Shown piece by piece: positions 12,220 to 23,330 of a stretch of 64,000 bases of DNA. The stretch's first letter is position 1; the number at the start of each line of letters is the position of its first letter. The notes beneath the pieces were generated by a model, which had not been told where the DNA came from, did no database searches, and saw only the letters and a list, made by a program, of their open reading frames with translations. Position numbers and translations under genes: made by a program. The DNA is taken from positions 186,001-250,000 of the forward strand of contig CP099432.1 in the NCBI GenBank assembly GCA_024114885.1, written 5' to 3'. This DNA comes from Septoria linicola (lineage: Eukaryota; Ascomycota; Dothideomycetes; Mycosphaerellales; Mycosphaerellaceae).

Positions 12220-13620
12220 CTACGCTTCGAATACGTCTAGTACTATATAGCCGCTAATATATTCTTTAGGTTCCTACTAGTTATACTCTTTAGGCCAGCT
12301 CTACTAGCGGATCAAGTACTAGCGTACGCTCTTCCTTACTCGAGTTCTAAGGATCTTCTTAACTTCCTATTTACCCTAGTAGTCTATAAGTAGTATACTC
12401 TCTACCTACGTCTCGCTACCCTTCTAAGGCTCTAGAAGCGATATATAAAATACGTTATAGATAAGAGCGTCTAGTAGTAGGGCCAAGCGGTACGCCTACT
12501 TCCCTACTACGTTAATTACCTTAAAAGGCCTAGTAAACTTGTCTACTAACTTCTTCGAAGGAACCTTTAATCGTAGGTTTTTTATCGATAGTAAGACTAT
12601 GTCGCCGACCTTATATTCCTTAGCCTAATACCTATTATTAAAGTACCTAGCCTACGCCTCGCTTACTTCTCGCTAGCGTTTACTTAGCGTCTTATAGTTC
12701 TTCTTTAATCTTTCTATAGCTTCCTTAGTAGCTAGTACCTCCTTTTTAGGAAGCGTGCCTTAAGCTTCTCGCCTACTTATTACTAGCTCTAGATTAAAAC
12801 TATATAGTACTATAAATAGTAACATTTTCAATATCGTATACGTACTATTATTATATACGAACTCGGCTTATACTAATAGGTCTACCTAGTTATCTTACTA
12901 CTCTACGTAGTAGATACGTAAGTAAGTCTTAAGCGTCTAATTCGCTCTTTCGGTTTACCTATCCGTTTACGGATAGAACGCTATACTTAGCTTACGCTTT
13001 ATATACGCCTCGTAGTAGAAGTTAGACTAGAACTAACTCGTAAATATAGACCCTCTATCGCTAATAATGCCTATAGGCATACTATAATACCTAATTACTT
13101 CTAATATTAAGACTCCTATAAGGTTACTACTAGTATATCTCTTTATAGTTAGGACAAAGATAACTATCTTTATATATCGGTCGATAATAACTAGAATCGT
13201 ATTATATACGTATACTCCTCGCTTACTCGGTAGAAGGTCTGTAATAAAATCCTAAGTTAATTCTTAGAATAGACGATCTAGTATAGATAGCGTAGTTAGC
13301 TTACTATATAGTCGATAGCGACGCGCCTTTGCCTTCTAGTAACTCCTATAGGACTCTACGTATTATACGATATCCTTAGTTATCTCTAGCTACTAGTACT
13401 TCCTTCGTACTAGCGAGATCGTCTTATCCTTACTAAAATAGCCTATAAGGGTATTATCGTAATATATATAGATTACCTACGTCTATAAGGCGTAGTTCTT
13501 AGGTACGTATAGTAAATCGTCTACCTAGAGGTTTCCCTCTCTTATAGTATATTACTCGAACTAGCCGCTATTACTTATCGCTTACGAGTATACTACGCTT
13601 ATACTTAGCTTAGCCTATAC
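12220..13620 (-). pseudogene. Gypsy-2 integrase with C-terminal chromodomain, RIP-degraded
   Basis: Read on the minus strand, the catalytic core shows IISDRGSIFTS (near 13,030-13,065), which contains the second catalytic Asp. It is followed by AFYP-TDR-TERAN (near 12,935-12,985), which contains the Glu. At the C-terminus (about 12,225-12,350) the frame reads VKKILRTRVRKSVR, then YLIR, SWPKEYN and EPKEYISGYI. This is the chromodomain pattern (aromatic cage region, 'GWP-E-N-WEP-EN'). Chromodomains steer integration toward histone-marked heterochromatin. The remaining stops are TAG at Gln or Trp positions. Confidence 0.88.
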
Positions 13621-13639
13621 TAGCGCGCGAGTATATCTA

Positions 13640-15260
13640 AGGATTAAGTCTAAGATATTTACGTACAGCTCTTCGCTCTTAGTAATTATACCTACTACTC
13701 GTATAGGCGTTAAGAACTACTACTATAGGTTAGAGTTAGTACTTCTCTCTATCGAAGAATACTATTCCTTATAAGTCGTATAGATACGAGCTACGAGTAG
13801 TCCGCCTACGTCCCTCGTACTCTAATTATCCTATAGCTATAACTTAGTCTATAGAGTAGGTAGTAGGTTAGTTACCTCTACTACCTCCTTAGCGTAATCG
13901 CTACGCCTTAATAGCGCGTCGGCTAGGTTTCGCTTACCCGCCTAGTATATTATAACGAAGTCGAATAGAGCTAGGAATATAGCCTAATAGGCTTACCTAC
14001 TAGTTAACTTTTTCACGCCTATAAACCTACGAAGGTTAGTATAGTCGACTAGTACGTCGATCGTATATAGAGCGCCTTCGAGGTACGGCCTCTACGCTTT
14101 AAAAGCCTTAACTACTATAAGAAGCTCCTTATCGTATACCTCGTAATTATACTCTATAGTAATTATCTTCCTAGATATAAATATAATAGGGTACTATTTA
14201 GACTCGAAGAGTTAGCTAAGGATTATAGCAATTACGTAATTAGAGGCGTCGCTCTCGACCCGTAGCTTTAGCGTAGGGTTAAAGTACCTTAGTAGCGGTA
14301 CTATAGAAAAACGCTTTTTTAATTTAGTAAACGCCTACTCCTCTCGTACGGTCTACTTAAGTAGGCCCGGCTTCTTACCTACTATAGCGCCCTTAGACAA
14401 CGCTATAAGTAGAGATACTACTCTAGAGTATTTAAAAATAAAACGCTAGTAGAAGTTAGTAAACCTAAGGAAGGATTAAACCTCTACGAGCGTTATAGGC
14501 GTTAGCTACGCCGCGATTACGTCTATCCTACGTAGATCTATCGTAACCCCTCTAGTAGTTACTACGAAGCCTAGGAAATCGACTTCCTTCTACTAGAATT
14601 TGTACTTCGCTCTTTAAGTATAGAGTCTAAACTTCTAGAGACGCGTAAGTACGTCGTATACGTCACGCACGTAGTCCGCGTAGCTCTTACTATAGATAAG
14701 GATATTATCAAGGTATACTACGTAGTACGTATCGACTAAACCTACTAAAGTATAGTTAATATACGCCTAGAACGTAGCTAGAGCGTTAGTTAGGCTAAAT
14801 AGTATTACCTTGTACTAAAAGTAGCCGTAGCGCGTACGGAACGTAGTCTTCTAGTAGTCGCTATACTTGATACGAATCCGATAGTATGTATCTATAAGGT
14901 CTAGGGTCGTAAACTATATAGCTTCTATAAGCCTGTCTAGCGTTTCGCTAATTAGAGGAAGTAGGTACCTATTCTTGATAGTAATTTCGTTTAACTCTTA
15001 GTAGTCGATATATAGCCTTAGTTTACTATCTTTCTTTAGTATAAACAGGATAGGCGTACCCGCCTCGCTAACGCTACGCTCGATCTAATCGTACTTAAGG
15101 CCTATAGTAAGGTATTTCTTTAATTCCTCTAGCTCCTTACCTAACTAGTAGTATAGCGGCCTAAATAGTAGAATAGTACCTAGACGTAGTTTAATCGTAT
15201 ACTCTACGCTATCTACTAGCTTACTCCTTATCTCTTCTATTAGGTTTAGAATATCGAAGA
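13640..15260 (-). pseudogene. Gypsy-2 reverse transcriptase and RNase H, RIP-degraded
   Basis: The minus-strand frame contains KLRLYIDY-ELNEITIKNRYLLP (about 14,960-15,040, RT block with the 'DYR-LN' motif) and YGYFWYKVILF-like text near 14,800. YLDNILIYSK near 14,690-14,720 is the catalytic YVDD box with the second Asp changed to Asn by a G-to-A-type mutation. Downstream are DFLGFVVTT (near 14,560) and an RNase H with ESDASNYVIA (near 14,230-14,260) and EYNYEVYDKELLIV (near 14,130). The polymerase would already be dead from the altered catalytic Asp as well as from the stops. Confidence 0.92.
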
Positions 15261-15299
15261 ACTATTAGAACTTAGAGGGAAGAGGGTTAACCTCTCTAT

Positions 15300-17050
15300 C
15301 TTCGCCTATCTTACTTATTACTACTATATATATAGTTAGTATATACTTCAAGTCCTTAAAAAACTTATAGGCTTCCCTAACCTTAACGTTTTTAAAAGTA
15401 TCGCTATAGGTCCACTTATCTAAGCCGCTATTAACTCGTACGCGATAAGCACGCCTCTATAGCCGACCTAAGATTATATTAGGGGTTAGTATATCGTAGA
15501 TATAAAAGATTACGCCTACTATACGCTCTACTCCTATAGAGTCTACGAGCTATACGCGTATATAGTATACGCTATAATAATACTCTAATTCCCTAGTAAA
15601 TAAGGTAGCTAGGAGCAAGGTAGTATTAGTTCGAGCCGTAATACTATATTATAAGATAAAGGATCTTGATACTATATTAATATTAGTAGTATTATTAAGG
15701 AGGAATTAGGCTAGCTTGAGCCTATCCTACGCCTCGACTACGCCCTCTAGGTAAGTCGTATTTACGACTTATATAGAGAGGTATATATCGCTACTAAGCT
15801 CGGTGTCTAGAGATCGTAGTCCTTCTCTAACACCTTCTCTTTTTTTAGCGTCTCTATAGTAACCTTACGTACTAATAGCTTCTTACTATCGTCTTGAGCG
15901 CTTTAGTTAAGATAGATAGAATTAGTACTAATATGCCCCTTCTACTTATAGCTATAGTATTCTAAATACTTATAGCCTATAATAGAGCGAGTAGAACCTT
16001 TGTCGCTAGAGCGACGCGTATTGTTCCCTCCTAGACTATTATCTCGTCTACGCGTAGGAGTATCGCTCTCTACGCGCTTACGCTTCGAGTATATATCGCG
16101 CTCGCGGTCCCTATTACTCTAGCTTCCGCCCTAGTTATACTATATAGGAATTACTCTATCGGCTTACTCTAGGCGCCTTACTAACGTAACTAAATTAGCG
16201 CGCTTACTAGGCATAGTATAATTCTTAATAATCTCTCGTCGAAGCGCTAGCTTTAACTTTATAAGGAGCTAGCGTACTAGCTACGCTTTAGTATAGTCGC
16301 CTAGTTAAGACTCTAAGTAGCCTAGCTCTATAGCGAACTAGCGTACCCCTTAGCTCTCGCCCTATTAGGCCTTCTTATACTCGACCGTTATAAGGATCGT
16401 ACGATTCGCCTAATCTCTAATAACGTTATAGATAAAGCGCTTAAACTTAGTCTAAGTATAGTCTAGAGGTATTATCTTAGAGTGTTCGTTATACTAGGTC
16501 TCTTACGCCTCGCCTACGAGCTATATAATACTATATAGGACCTTCGAATCTTCTATACTAAACTCTTATAGACTATTAAGGAAGATTACTTCGAGACTAC
16601 GAATAAACTCTCTCGCCTCTCGGACTATCTCGCTCTTAAAGGTACGAGGTTCTCTAACTTTAGAACCTTTATATCGCGTATACGATACGCTATCGTGAAG
16701 TATACTACCTATAATACTAGTAGTAGCGTCGTCTTTAGGATCGCTAATATTAAGAGTACTAGGAGTAACTAAGGATAGAGATTCTAACTCTATAAGGAGC
16801 CGATTATTCTCTCGTCGTAGAGCGCGTACCTCTAAGCGACGACGTAGTTCCTAGTTCTTAGCTTCGAGCTATATACGCTCTACCTACGTACCGTCTTCGG
16901 TTATACTAGTAGACTCCTACTCCTAAACCTCGTTAGTATCTATAGGATTACCTTAATCGTCTACTTCGCCTATTACGAGCCCTAGCGGCGCTATACCTAC
17001 GTTACGTCGAGGAGCTATAGGCCTCTATAGATTACTACTCTTAGAAAGAG
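15300..17050 (-). pseudogene. Gypsy-2 gag and protease region, RIP-degraded
   Basis: This is the part upstream of RT on the minus strand, up to the 5' LTR at 17,063. Around 15,920-15,990 a short segment ending KGHISTNS resembles the tail of a CCHC zinc knuckle (Gly-His-x4-Cys, with the Cys codons mutated to Tyr or Ser). Such knuckles bind genomic RNA in Gag. Protease would lie between the knuckle and RT (about 15,300-15,850). Its active site is not clear. The call leans on position and the knuckle-like remnant. Confidence 0.6.
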
Positions 17051-17062
17051 AAGAATTAGAAT

Positions 17063-17234
17063 TATAAAAGAGGTATATAGTAATATATAGAGCGCTCTTC
17101 TAATAAGACTATTAGGATATCGTAAGACTAATTCTTGCCTCCTTTTAGATATATACGCGTACTATAATTATACCGTACGCCAAGCCTACGAGCCTAAGGC
17201 GGGTCTTAGCCTTTAACCTTACCTAGCTCTTATA
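17063..17234 (-). repeat. Gypsy-2 5' LTR
   Basis: This is the 172-base partner of 10,514-10,685. It is followed by the second copy of the target duplication GGTAG (17,235-17,239). The sequence just inside, read on minus from 17,062, shows no obvious standard tRNA primer site, possibly because of mutation. Confidence 0.92.
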
Positions 17235-17239
17235 GGTAG

Positions 17240-17527
17240 CTAGACTTTAGCTTATAGTCTCGTCGAGAGATAGTATATTTACTTATCTAGATTTAATCTA
17301 TATAAGCCTAATCGCGCTCGTTAGATCTTACCTCGAGGTTATATATTAAGACTAAGGTATAAATATATTTACTTGTCTAAAGTATATAACTAGTCGTGTT
17401 TACTTTATATAGGCGTTAGCTATATAACTTATATAAGTTCGAATAATCTCGTATATATATATTAAGAGATCGCGTTCTTACTTCTTACTCTAGATTTCTA
17501 CTATAAAGTACTTATCTCGCTTTAGCT
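17240..17527. other. Interior of the outer repeat pair, right part
   Basis: RIP-affected, AT-rich sequence between Gypsy-2 and the right direct repeat. No gene or motif was seen. It is the expected continuation of 9,999-10,513 across the Gypsy-2 insertion. Confidence 0.45.
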
Positions 17528-17818
17528 ATTAGTAAGGTAAAGGCCTACCTATATACTATACTTAGTAACTTTAGTATAAAAGCAAGGTAGTAGCTCGTTT
17601 CTAAGATAGTAATATTTACTCTACTTGATTAATTTAATATTCTACGGTCCTAGTATAGGCTCTTAGTTCTAGAACTACTAGTTTAAGCTCGTTACTACTA
17701 TTTAACCTACGTATTATAAGACTATTACTCTCCGAACAGGTCTTGTTCTATAATAGCTACTCTTATACCTACCTAGGAGGTTAGTATTAGAGTAGTTGTT
17801 ATCTATTACTATAACTTC
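17528..17818. repeat. Right copy of the direct repeat flanking Gypsy-2 (probable LTR)
   Basis: This 291-base partner of 9,718-9,998 has the same orientation, the same TATA-like box and the same ending. Differences are mostly C/T or G/A transitions, as expected if both copies were mutated independently by RIP. Confidence 0.65.
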
Positions 17819-18770
17819 TAGAAGTTATTAAGTTTTATACTAGACTAATTATACCTACCTATACTATCTAACCTCGAGGTCTACGACTATTTCTACTTTA
17901 TTTCCTAAGCTATTCTCGAAAGATAACGACTCTAGAATCCTTACTAAAAAGGTACTATAGAGTAGTATATATTCGAAATAGATAGTACTCTACTATTACG
18001 TCTACTAACTATCTTAAGCTATATCGCTTCGCCTACTTCCTACTCTTACTAGAAGCCTTCTCGTCGAAGATCTTATAAGCTTTCTTAGCTCGAAGAAATA
18101 TCTTAGGTACTCTACTAACTAGAAGAGTATAATAGTAGTCTAATAAATAGTAAGGAAGAGGAAAGATATAATATAGTAGTAATAAGATATACGCGAGACT
18201 ATCTCTAGTCGCTTTATCTAGTAAACGACTACTTTATAGCGAAGCTACTTAATCTTATAAACTACTATTAGTCTCTTCTATATAGTCTCTACTCTAGATA
18301 AGGTCCTTTAACTATATACTTAGAGTTATATAAGGTTAAGCTCTCTATAAATATTATAATCTCTATTTTACTTAAGTTAGCTCTAAAATCTACTATAGAT
18401 AATAAATAGATAACGGACTTAATACTAAGTCTACTTTATAGATAGATAGATAAATCTTATTACTAGTCTACCTCTTTATATATCTAGAGTAAGTAGTATA
18501 TTCTATATCGTTCTTTAAAGAGAAAAGCTATAAAAAACCTCTCTTATCTCTCCTTTATATTATAGTTAGTAGCTACTCTTATTGTTCTCTATCTTTCTTT
18601 ATATAAAACTAGGCTCCTTTATAGCCTAGCCTCTCTTTGCCTTCTACCTCTCTCTCTCTATCCTCTCTCTCTTCTAGTACTTATAGGTCCTTAAGATTTC
18701 CCTAATTCTATCCTAGGCTTATTAGTATAGTAGTATTATATCTACCTCTTAAAGTCTATAGAGGAGGAAT
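17819..18770. other. No recognisable gene; transition into CpG-poor zone
   Basis: AT-rich degraded sequence. Up to about 18,250 CpG dinucleotides are still common; after that they become rare. No coding motif was recognised. The second half could be the 3' part of the LINE that is interrupted by the Copia element, since the LINE reads on minus toward this side. Confidence 0.4.
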
Positions 18771-18774
18771 ATAG

Positions 18775-18885
18775 GTCCTAGCTATCTCTATAGTTTAAAG
18801 CCTTGATCTAAGATTCCTATAGTACGATAGAGTATAGAAGGTTATAGGTTTAAACCCTATATAGGCTATTCTTTTTATTATAGTA
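18775..18885 (+). other. Possible tRNA-derived relic with Pol III B-box and T-run
   Basis: At 18,845-18,865 the sequence ataggtttaaaccctat forms a 5-base stem with a 7-base loop, as a tRNA T-arm does. It contains GGTTTAAACCC, which fits the Pol III B-box if one C became T. A T5 run follows at about 18,873, as a Pol III terminator would. A possible A-box (tagctatctctatag) lies about 65-70 bases upstream. The acceptor stem does not pair convincingly. It could be a SINE head or a degraded tRNA. Confidence 0.25.
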
Positions 18886-19252
18886 TTCTTGTCTATCTTT
18901 CTCTTATTCTTATTATTATCCTTATCTTAGTTCTCTTAGTCTCTTTGTTTTATAGGCTCTTCTCTAGTTCCTCCTTTACTAGAGAGAACTAATCTAGAAC
19001 TCTCTTTTAAATAAGCTACCTAGCTATAGCTTATAGGCCTCTCTTAGTTATTATTATTTCCTCCTAGTAGCTAGTTCCTACTTCTAAGAACAGCTTTTAT
19101 CTACTAGCCTAGTACTTCTAGTAGGATATATATATATATCTTATAGTTTAGGCTTCTTAGTTATATAGGTACTAGGGCTAGATCTCTAGAACTCTTCTTT
19201 TTATAAGATATATATTTAGGCCTATATAGCCTATCCTAACTAGGGTTATTAT

Positions 19253-19526
19253 TGAAAGTAGAAGGCGTGTTATATACTATATAATATTAAGGAGGGTATA
19301 GCGTAGTAAAGAAGAATAGAGGATTAATCTTGAACTAACTTATATATATAGTATAGTAGTAATATACTAGAAACTAAATATAAAGTTAATTAAGTTAGTT
19401 ATCTAAGAAGAGAAGAAAGAGAAGCAAGATATACCTCTTACTAAGCCTTAGGTAGATGCCTTAGGTATCTAGAACTATACTTAGATATCTATATCTAGAC
19501 TAACTATCTAGAATATATTCTTAACA
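19253..19526 (-). repeat. Copia 3' LTR
   Basis: This 274-base terminal repeat is nearly identical to 25,273-25,546; the few differences are transitions. It keeps the terminal CA (TG on minus) at 19,525-19,526, which is mutated to TA in the other copy. Confidence 0.92.
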
Positions 19527-19539
19527 CTCCTACTTATAC

Positions 19540-22030
19540 TATATAGTTAGATCTTTTAATAGATTATCTATAGTACTTAAATACTAGTCCTAATCTTAAT
19601 TAGTTATTAAGTACTTACTTTTTAGACTAATAACTAGATAGTACTAACTATTAATCTAATAAACTTCCTATACTATAATCTTCTATAAAAAGATAAAAGA
19701 AATACTTTCTATAAGATCTTCCTCCTCTCTTATATAGGAGTAGATTATTTAGGATATAGACTATCTAGTAAGTTGCCTCTATCCTTTCTTATAGCTAATT
19801 CTAATAGCTCCCTAGATACCTTATAGCCTAGTCTCCTACTTAGTTATATTCTATATAGCTTCTTAGTTTCCTAATAGCCTTTAGAGTATACTATTCTTAG
19901 CTATAGAGATCTTATATTAAGCTAGGAAGTAGAGTAACTATATACTAGTACTAGAGATAATAGCTACTATAGAGAAGGTCTTTAATATTAACTAGTACTT
20001 AGCCTTAGGAGGTGTCTAGTTTAGCTAGGTACTATATAGTAATATTATAGTTAGTAATAGGTCTAATATTAGTAAAGGAATTTAGAACTTTATAAAGTCT
20101 AACTAAGGAGAAGTTAAGTAACTAAAATCTTTCTTTTAGACTCCTCTTAGTCTAACTCTAAAGCTTAGAGTTATCTTTTATATATCTCTTATATAAGGTA
20201 GAGCTACCTTATAAACTCCTAAAACTATAGTCTATTCTTTAGCTTAGTAAGACTATCTACTACTATCTCTTTTATATTTATATATTCTATAGTAATAAGT
20301 CTATTCTACTAGAGCTTTCTTATAGTATTATATAAGATATTAATATATTTAGACTTATTATAAATATATAAGCCCTTAACTAGAGTAAGGGTAGCTTAGT
20401 TATTACCTTTTAGCTAAATTAGCCTAATTCTAGTAATAGTTTCCTAGTTACTAAGGATCCTTAGTTAGTAAGAACATTCTTCTACTAACTCTAAGTATCT
20501 AAGCTCTCTTAAAAGAGTACTAAGGAACTATAACTGTTTTATATATACTTCTATAGCTATATATTTAGCTTCTATTATAGATATAGCTATAGATTTCTAC
20601 TTCTTACTTATCTAGGAGATTAGTATACTATAAAGGAAGAAAATATATCTAAGGATTAAGACTCTATTAGTCTTATCTATTATATAGTTAGAGTCTATAT
20701 ATCTAGTAAAGTAGCCTTAACTATTCTTTAAGTATCTTAAACTAAGGTCTAGGTTTGATCTTAGGTATCTAGTTAGCTTCTTTAGAGCCTTTATATATCC
20801 TACTATTAGATTACTAATATAGGAGCTTAATCTTCTAAAGGTAAATAAGATGTCTAGTCTTATAATAGTTATAAGCTATATCTATATTCTAATAATAGAT
20901 TAGTACTCCTATTTATTATACCTTTTATTATTTAGTCTAGTAGGCTTTAGACTTTTATAGCTGTCTATTAGTAAGAGAGTTAGTAATATAGTTTCTTAGC
21001 CTATTCCTATCTTAGCTAGGTTCTCTTAGATATAGTACTTCTAGTTAAGTTTTAGCTAGCCTTACTATCTGTTTCTTATTAGTCTTATTCTAAGAATCTT
21101 GTCTAGTTCTCTAAGATCTTTAATCTTAAAGACCTTACTAAGTTAGTCTTTAAACTAGAGGATATCTTCTAGTCTCTCTATAGTAATAGGTATATTATTA
21201 ATATAGATTAGGATTATTAGGTCTTTCCTTTTCTTATAGATTAGAAGATATAGGTCTACTTCTAATTATCTAAATCCTATTCCTTTTAGCTTTAATATAT
21301 ATAGCTAATTCTAGTCTCTTATAGCTTACTTTAGCCTATAGAGACTTCTTAGAACTTATAAGACTATACTAGTTAGTAGGTTAATACCTAGTAGTAGGAT
21401 TATATAGATATCCTTATATAGAGTACTCTCTATAAATATATTATTTATATCTACTTAGTATAGAACTAGGTTCTTCTTATAGACTACAGCTATAAATCCT
21501 CTTAGAGTATCCTACCTAACTATAGAGGCAAAAGTTTCTATATAGTCTACTCTATACTTTTAGAAGAACTCTCTTATAACTAGTCTTACTTTAAACTTTT
21601 TAATAGTACTACTAAGTTTCCTCTTAATATTAAAGACCTATCTTAAGGTAACTAAGTTAGCTTCTTTTAGTAGGACTACTATAGTTTAGGTATTATTACT
21701 TATAAGTATATCTAGCTTCTTCTAAATAGCTTCTTACTAGAGATAACTCTATTTAGGATTACTTATTACTTCCTTATAGTTCCTTAGGATTAGAACCTTC
21801 TATTTATATATTCCTACTTCTTTAGTAGTAGAGAATATAATCTCTTTAACTTCCTCTAAGAATTCTAAGTCCTATAGGATATCTAGGTTAATAGAGCTTA
21901 TAGCTAAGAAGAAAGCCTAATACTCTAGAAGTATTTCTTTATCTAGCTAACTATCCTAATCTAACTTAAGCCTAATTAGCTTTAGCTTCTAGTTTAATCT
22001 ATTAAGTTCTTAGGATACTTTCCTCTTTCT
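19540..22030 (-). pseudogene. Copia reverse transcriptase and RNase H, RIP-degraded
   Basis: Read on minus, the RT contains LEVDLYLLIYKK-like text followed by LIILIYINNI (about 21,175-21,215). This is the catalytic YVDD box with both Asp codons changed to Asn, as G-to-A mutation does. The frame continues toward 19,540 through the RNase H part. The enzymes would reverse-transcribe the element RNA inside virus-like particles. CpG is almost absent, unlike in Gypsy-2. The order IN then RT identifies Copia rather than Gypsy. Confidence 0.85.
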
Positions 22031-22399
22031 AAGAGTTTACCTTAGAGCTATCTACTCTTAATCTATCTCTATAATTTCTTAGATAGAATTCTTAGATTCT
22101 TTTTTAACTTTTCTTTAGTCTAAGAATTTTCTATACTCTCTTATATCTTCTAATAGAGGTAGAAGTTATATAAAGAGTTTCTTTCTTTCCTAAACCTATA
22201 CTAATAGCTAAGAGGGAGGAGGCTTCTACTAGCTTAGACTAGGAGTACTTAGGGTACTCCTACTAGCTTATAAAGTAGGCTAGCTAATAGTTCTTAGCCT
22301 TCTAATAGATCTTCTTTCTAGAGCTAAACTAGAGAGATTCTTAATCTTAATATTTAAGTCTAATTCTCTACCTAGCTTATTTTTAAAGAAGATTATATT

Positions 22400-23330
22400 A
22401 GTATACTACTTAATAGCCTTTATATCTAGCTTCTAGAACTTCTATACCTTTACTATATTATTATAATATCTAATAAACATAGTATTCTTCTCTCTATTTA
22501 TTAGTTTATTACTCCTTATCTACTAAAGCTATACTCTTGTATCTATATATACTATAGCTCTATATCCCTATACCTTAAGGTAGAAGACTATTAGTTTAAT
22601 TCTATTAAAAGCTTTATTAGGTAAGAGCTTGAATCTCTTAATATTAGGTCTATTTAGGAGCTTGTTTCTTATATATACCTATACTTTAAAGGCTTCTAGC
22701 TAAAACTTAATAGGTATCTTACTCTCTTTAAGTATTACTCTAATAGAGGCCTCTAATATTTAGATAGACCTTTTAACTACTCTATTCTAGAGTGAATTAT
22801 AGGCCTTAGTTAGCTTAAGAGTAATTCTAAAGTCCTTCTTCTACTATTTAATTAAAGTAGTAATCTCTCTAGTATTATTAGCTCTTATAGACTTAAGGAG
22901 TACTACTAACTACCTTTCTACCTTAATCCTCTAGTTCTAAAGAGTAGTTAGTATATCTAATCTAGCTTTAAGTAGAAATGCCTATTTCTTTCTTAAGAAG
23001 TTATTAATAATCTTAAGCTACTATATAAAACCTTTTACTAATAATAGTAATAGTCTATAGATATCTACTAATATAAGAGCTAATCTTTTAGGTCTTCTCT
23101 TAATAGACTTACCTAGGTGTTTCTTTATCTTACCTATTATATAGATCCTATATTTATACTCTTTCTAGCTAGAAATTAGAATTCTTTTCTTTAGGTTAGT
23201 AACTTTATAAAGGTTTAAGAGTAACTCTCTTCTAAAGTATATAAATCTTCTATACTATAGCTCCTACTATTTTAGATCCTTCTCTAATAGAGTAGTATAG
23301 GTATTATTAACCTCTATAGGATTATATAGT
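22400..23330 (-). pseudogene. Copia integrase, RIP-degraded
   Basis: Minus-strand reading gives VDIYRLLLLLVKGF (about 23,030-23,070, first catalytic Asp) and SIRANNTREITTLIK (about 22,860-22,910; the second Asp appears as Asn). EAYNSL-NRVVKRSI-ILEA lies near 22,740-22,800, where the catalytic Glu in 'NGVVER' now reads Lys. A C-terminal block follows with LKVWGYRAIVYI (near 22,560). These fragments match the Copia integrase core and its C-terminal motif closely. Loss of catalytic acidic residues to Asn or Lys is the expected RIP result. Confidence 0.9.

Larger units (their letters stand above)
10514..17234 (-). mobile_element. Complete chromodomain Ty3/Gypsy element (Gypsy-2)
   Basis: Both ends can be set to the base. 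Two 172-base LTRs (10,514-10,685 and 17,063-17,234) are direct repeats that start tataaaag and end ctcttata, which is TG...CA with the outer bases changed by RIP. The 5-base target duplication GGTAG stands at 10,509-10,513 and 17,235-17,239. Pol lies on the minus strand, so the right LTR is the 5' LTR. A purine tract next to the left LTR (minus strand, about 10,686-10,710) agrees with this. The order gag, RT, RNase H, integrase, chromodomain makes it a chromovirus. All frames are RIP-inactivated. Confidence 0.93.
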
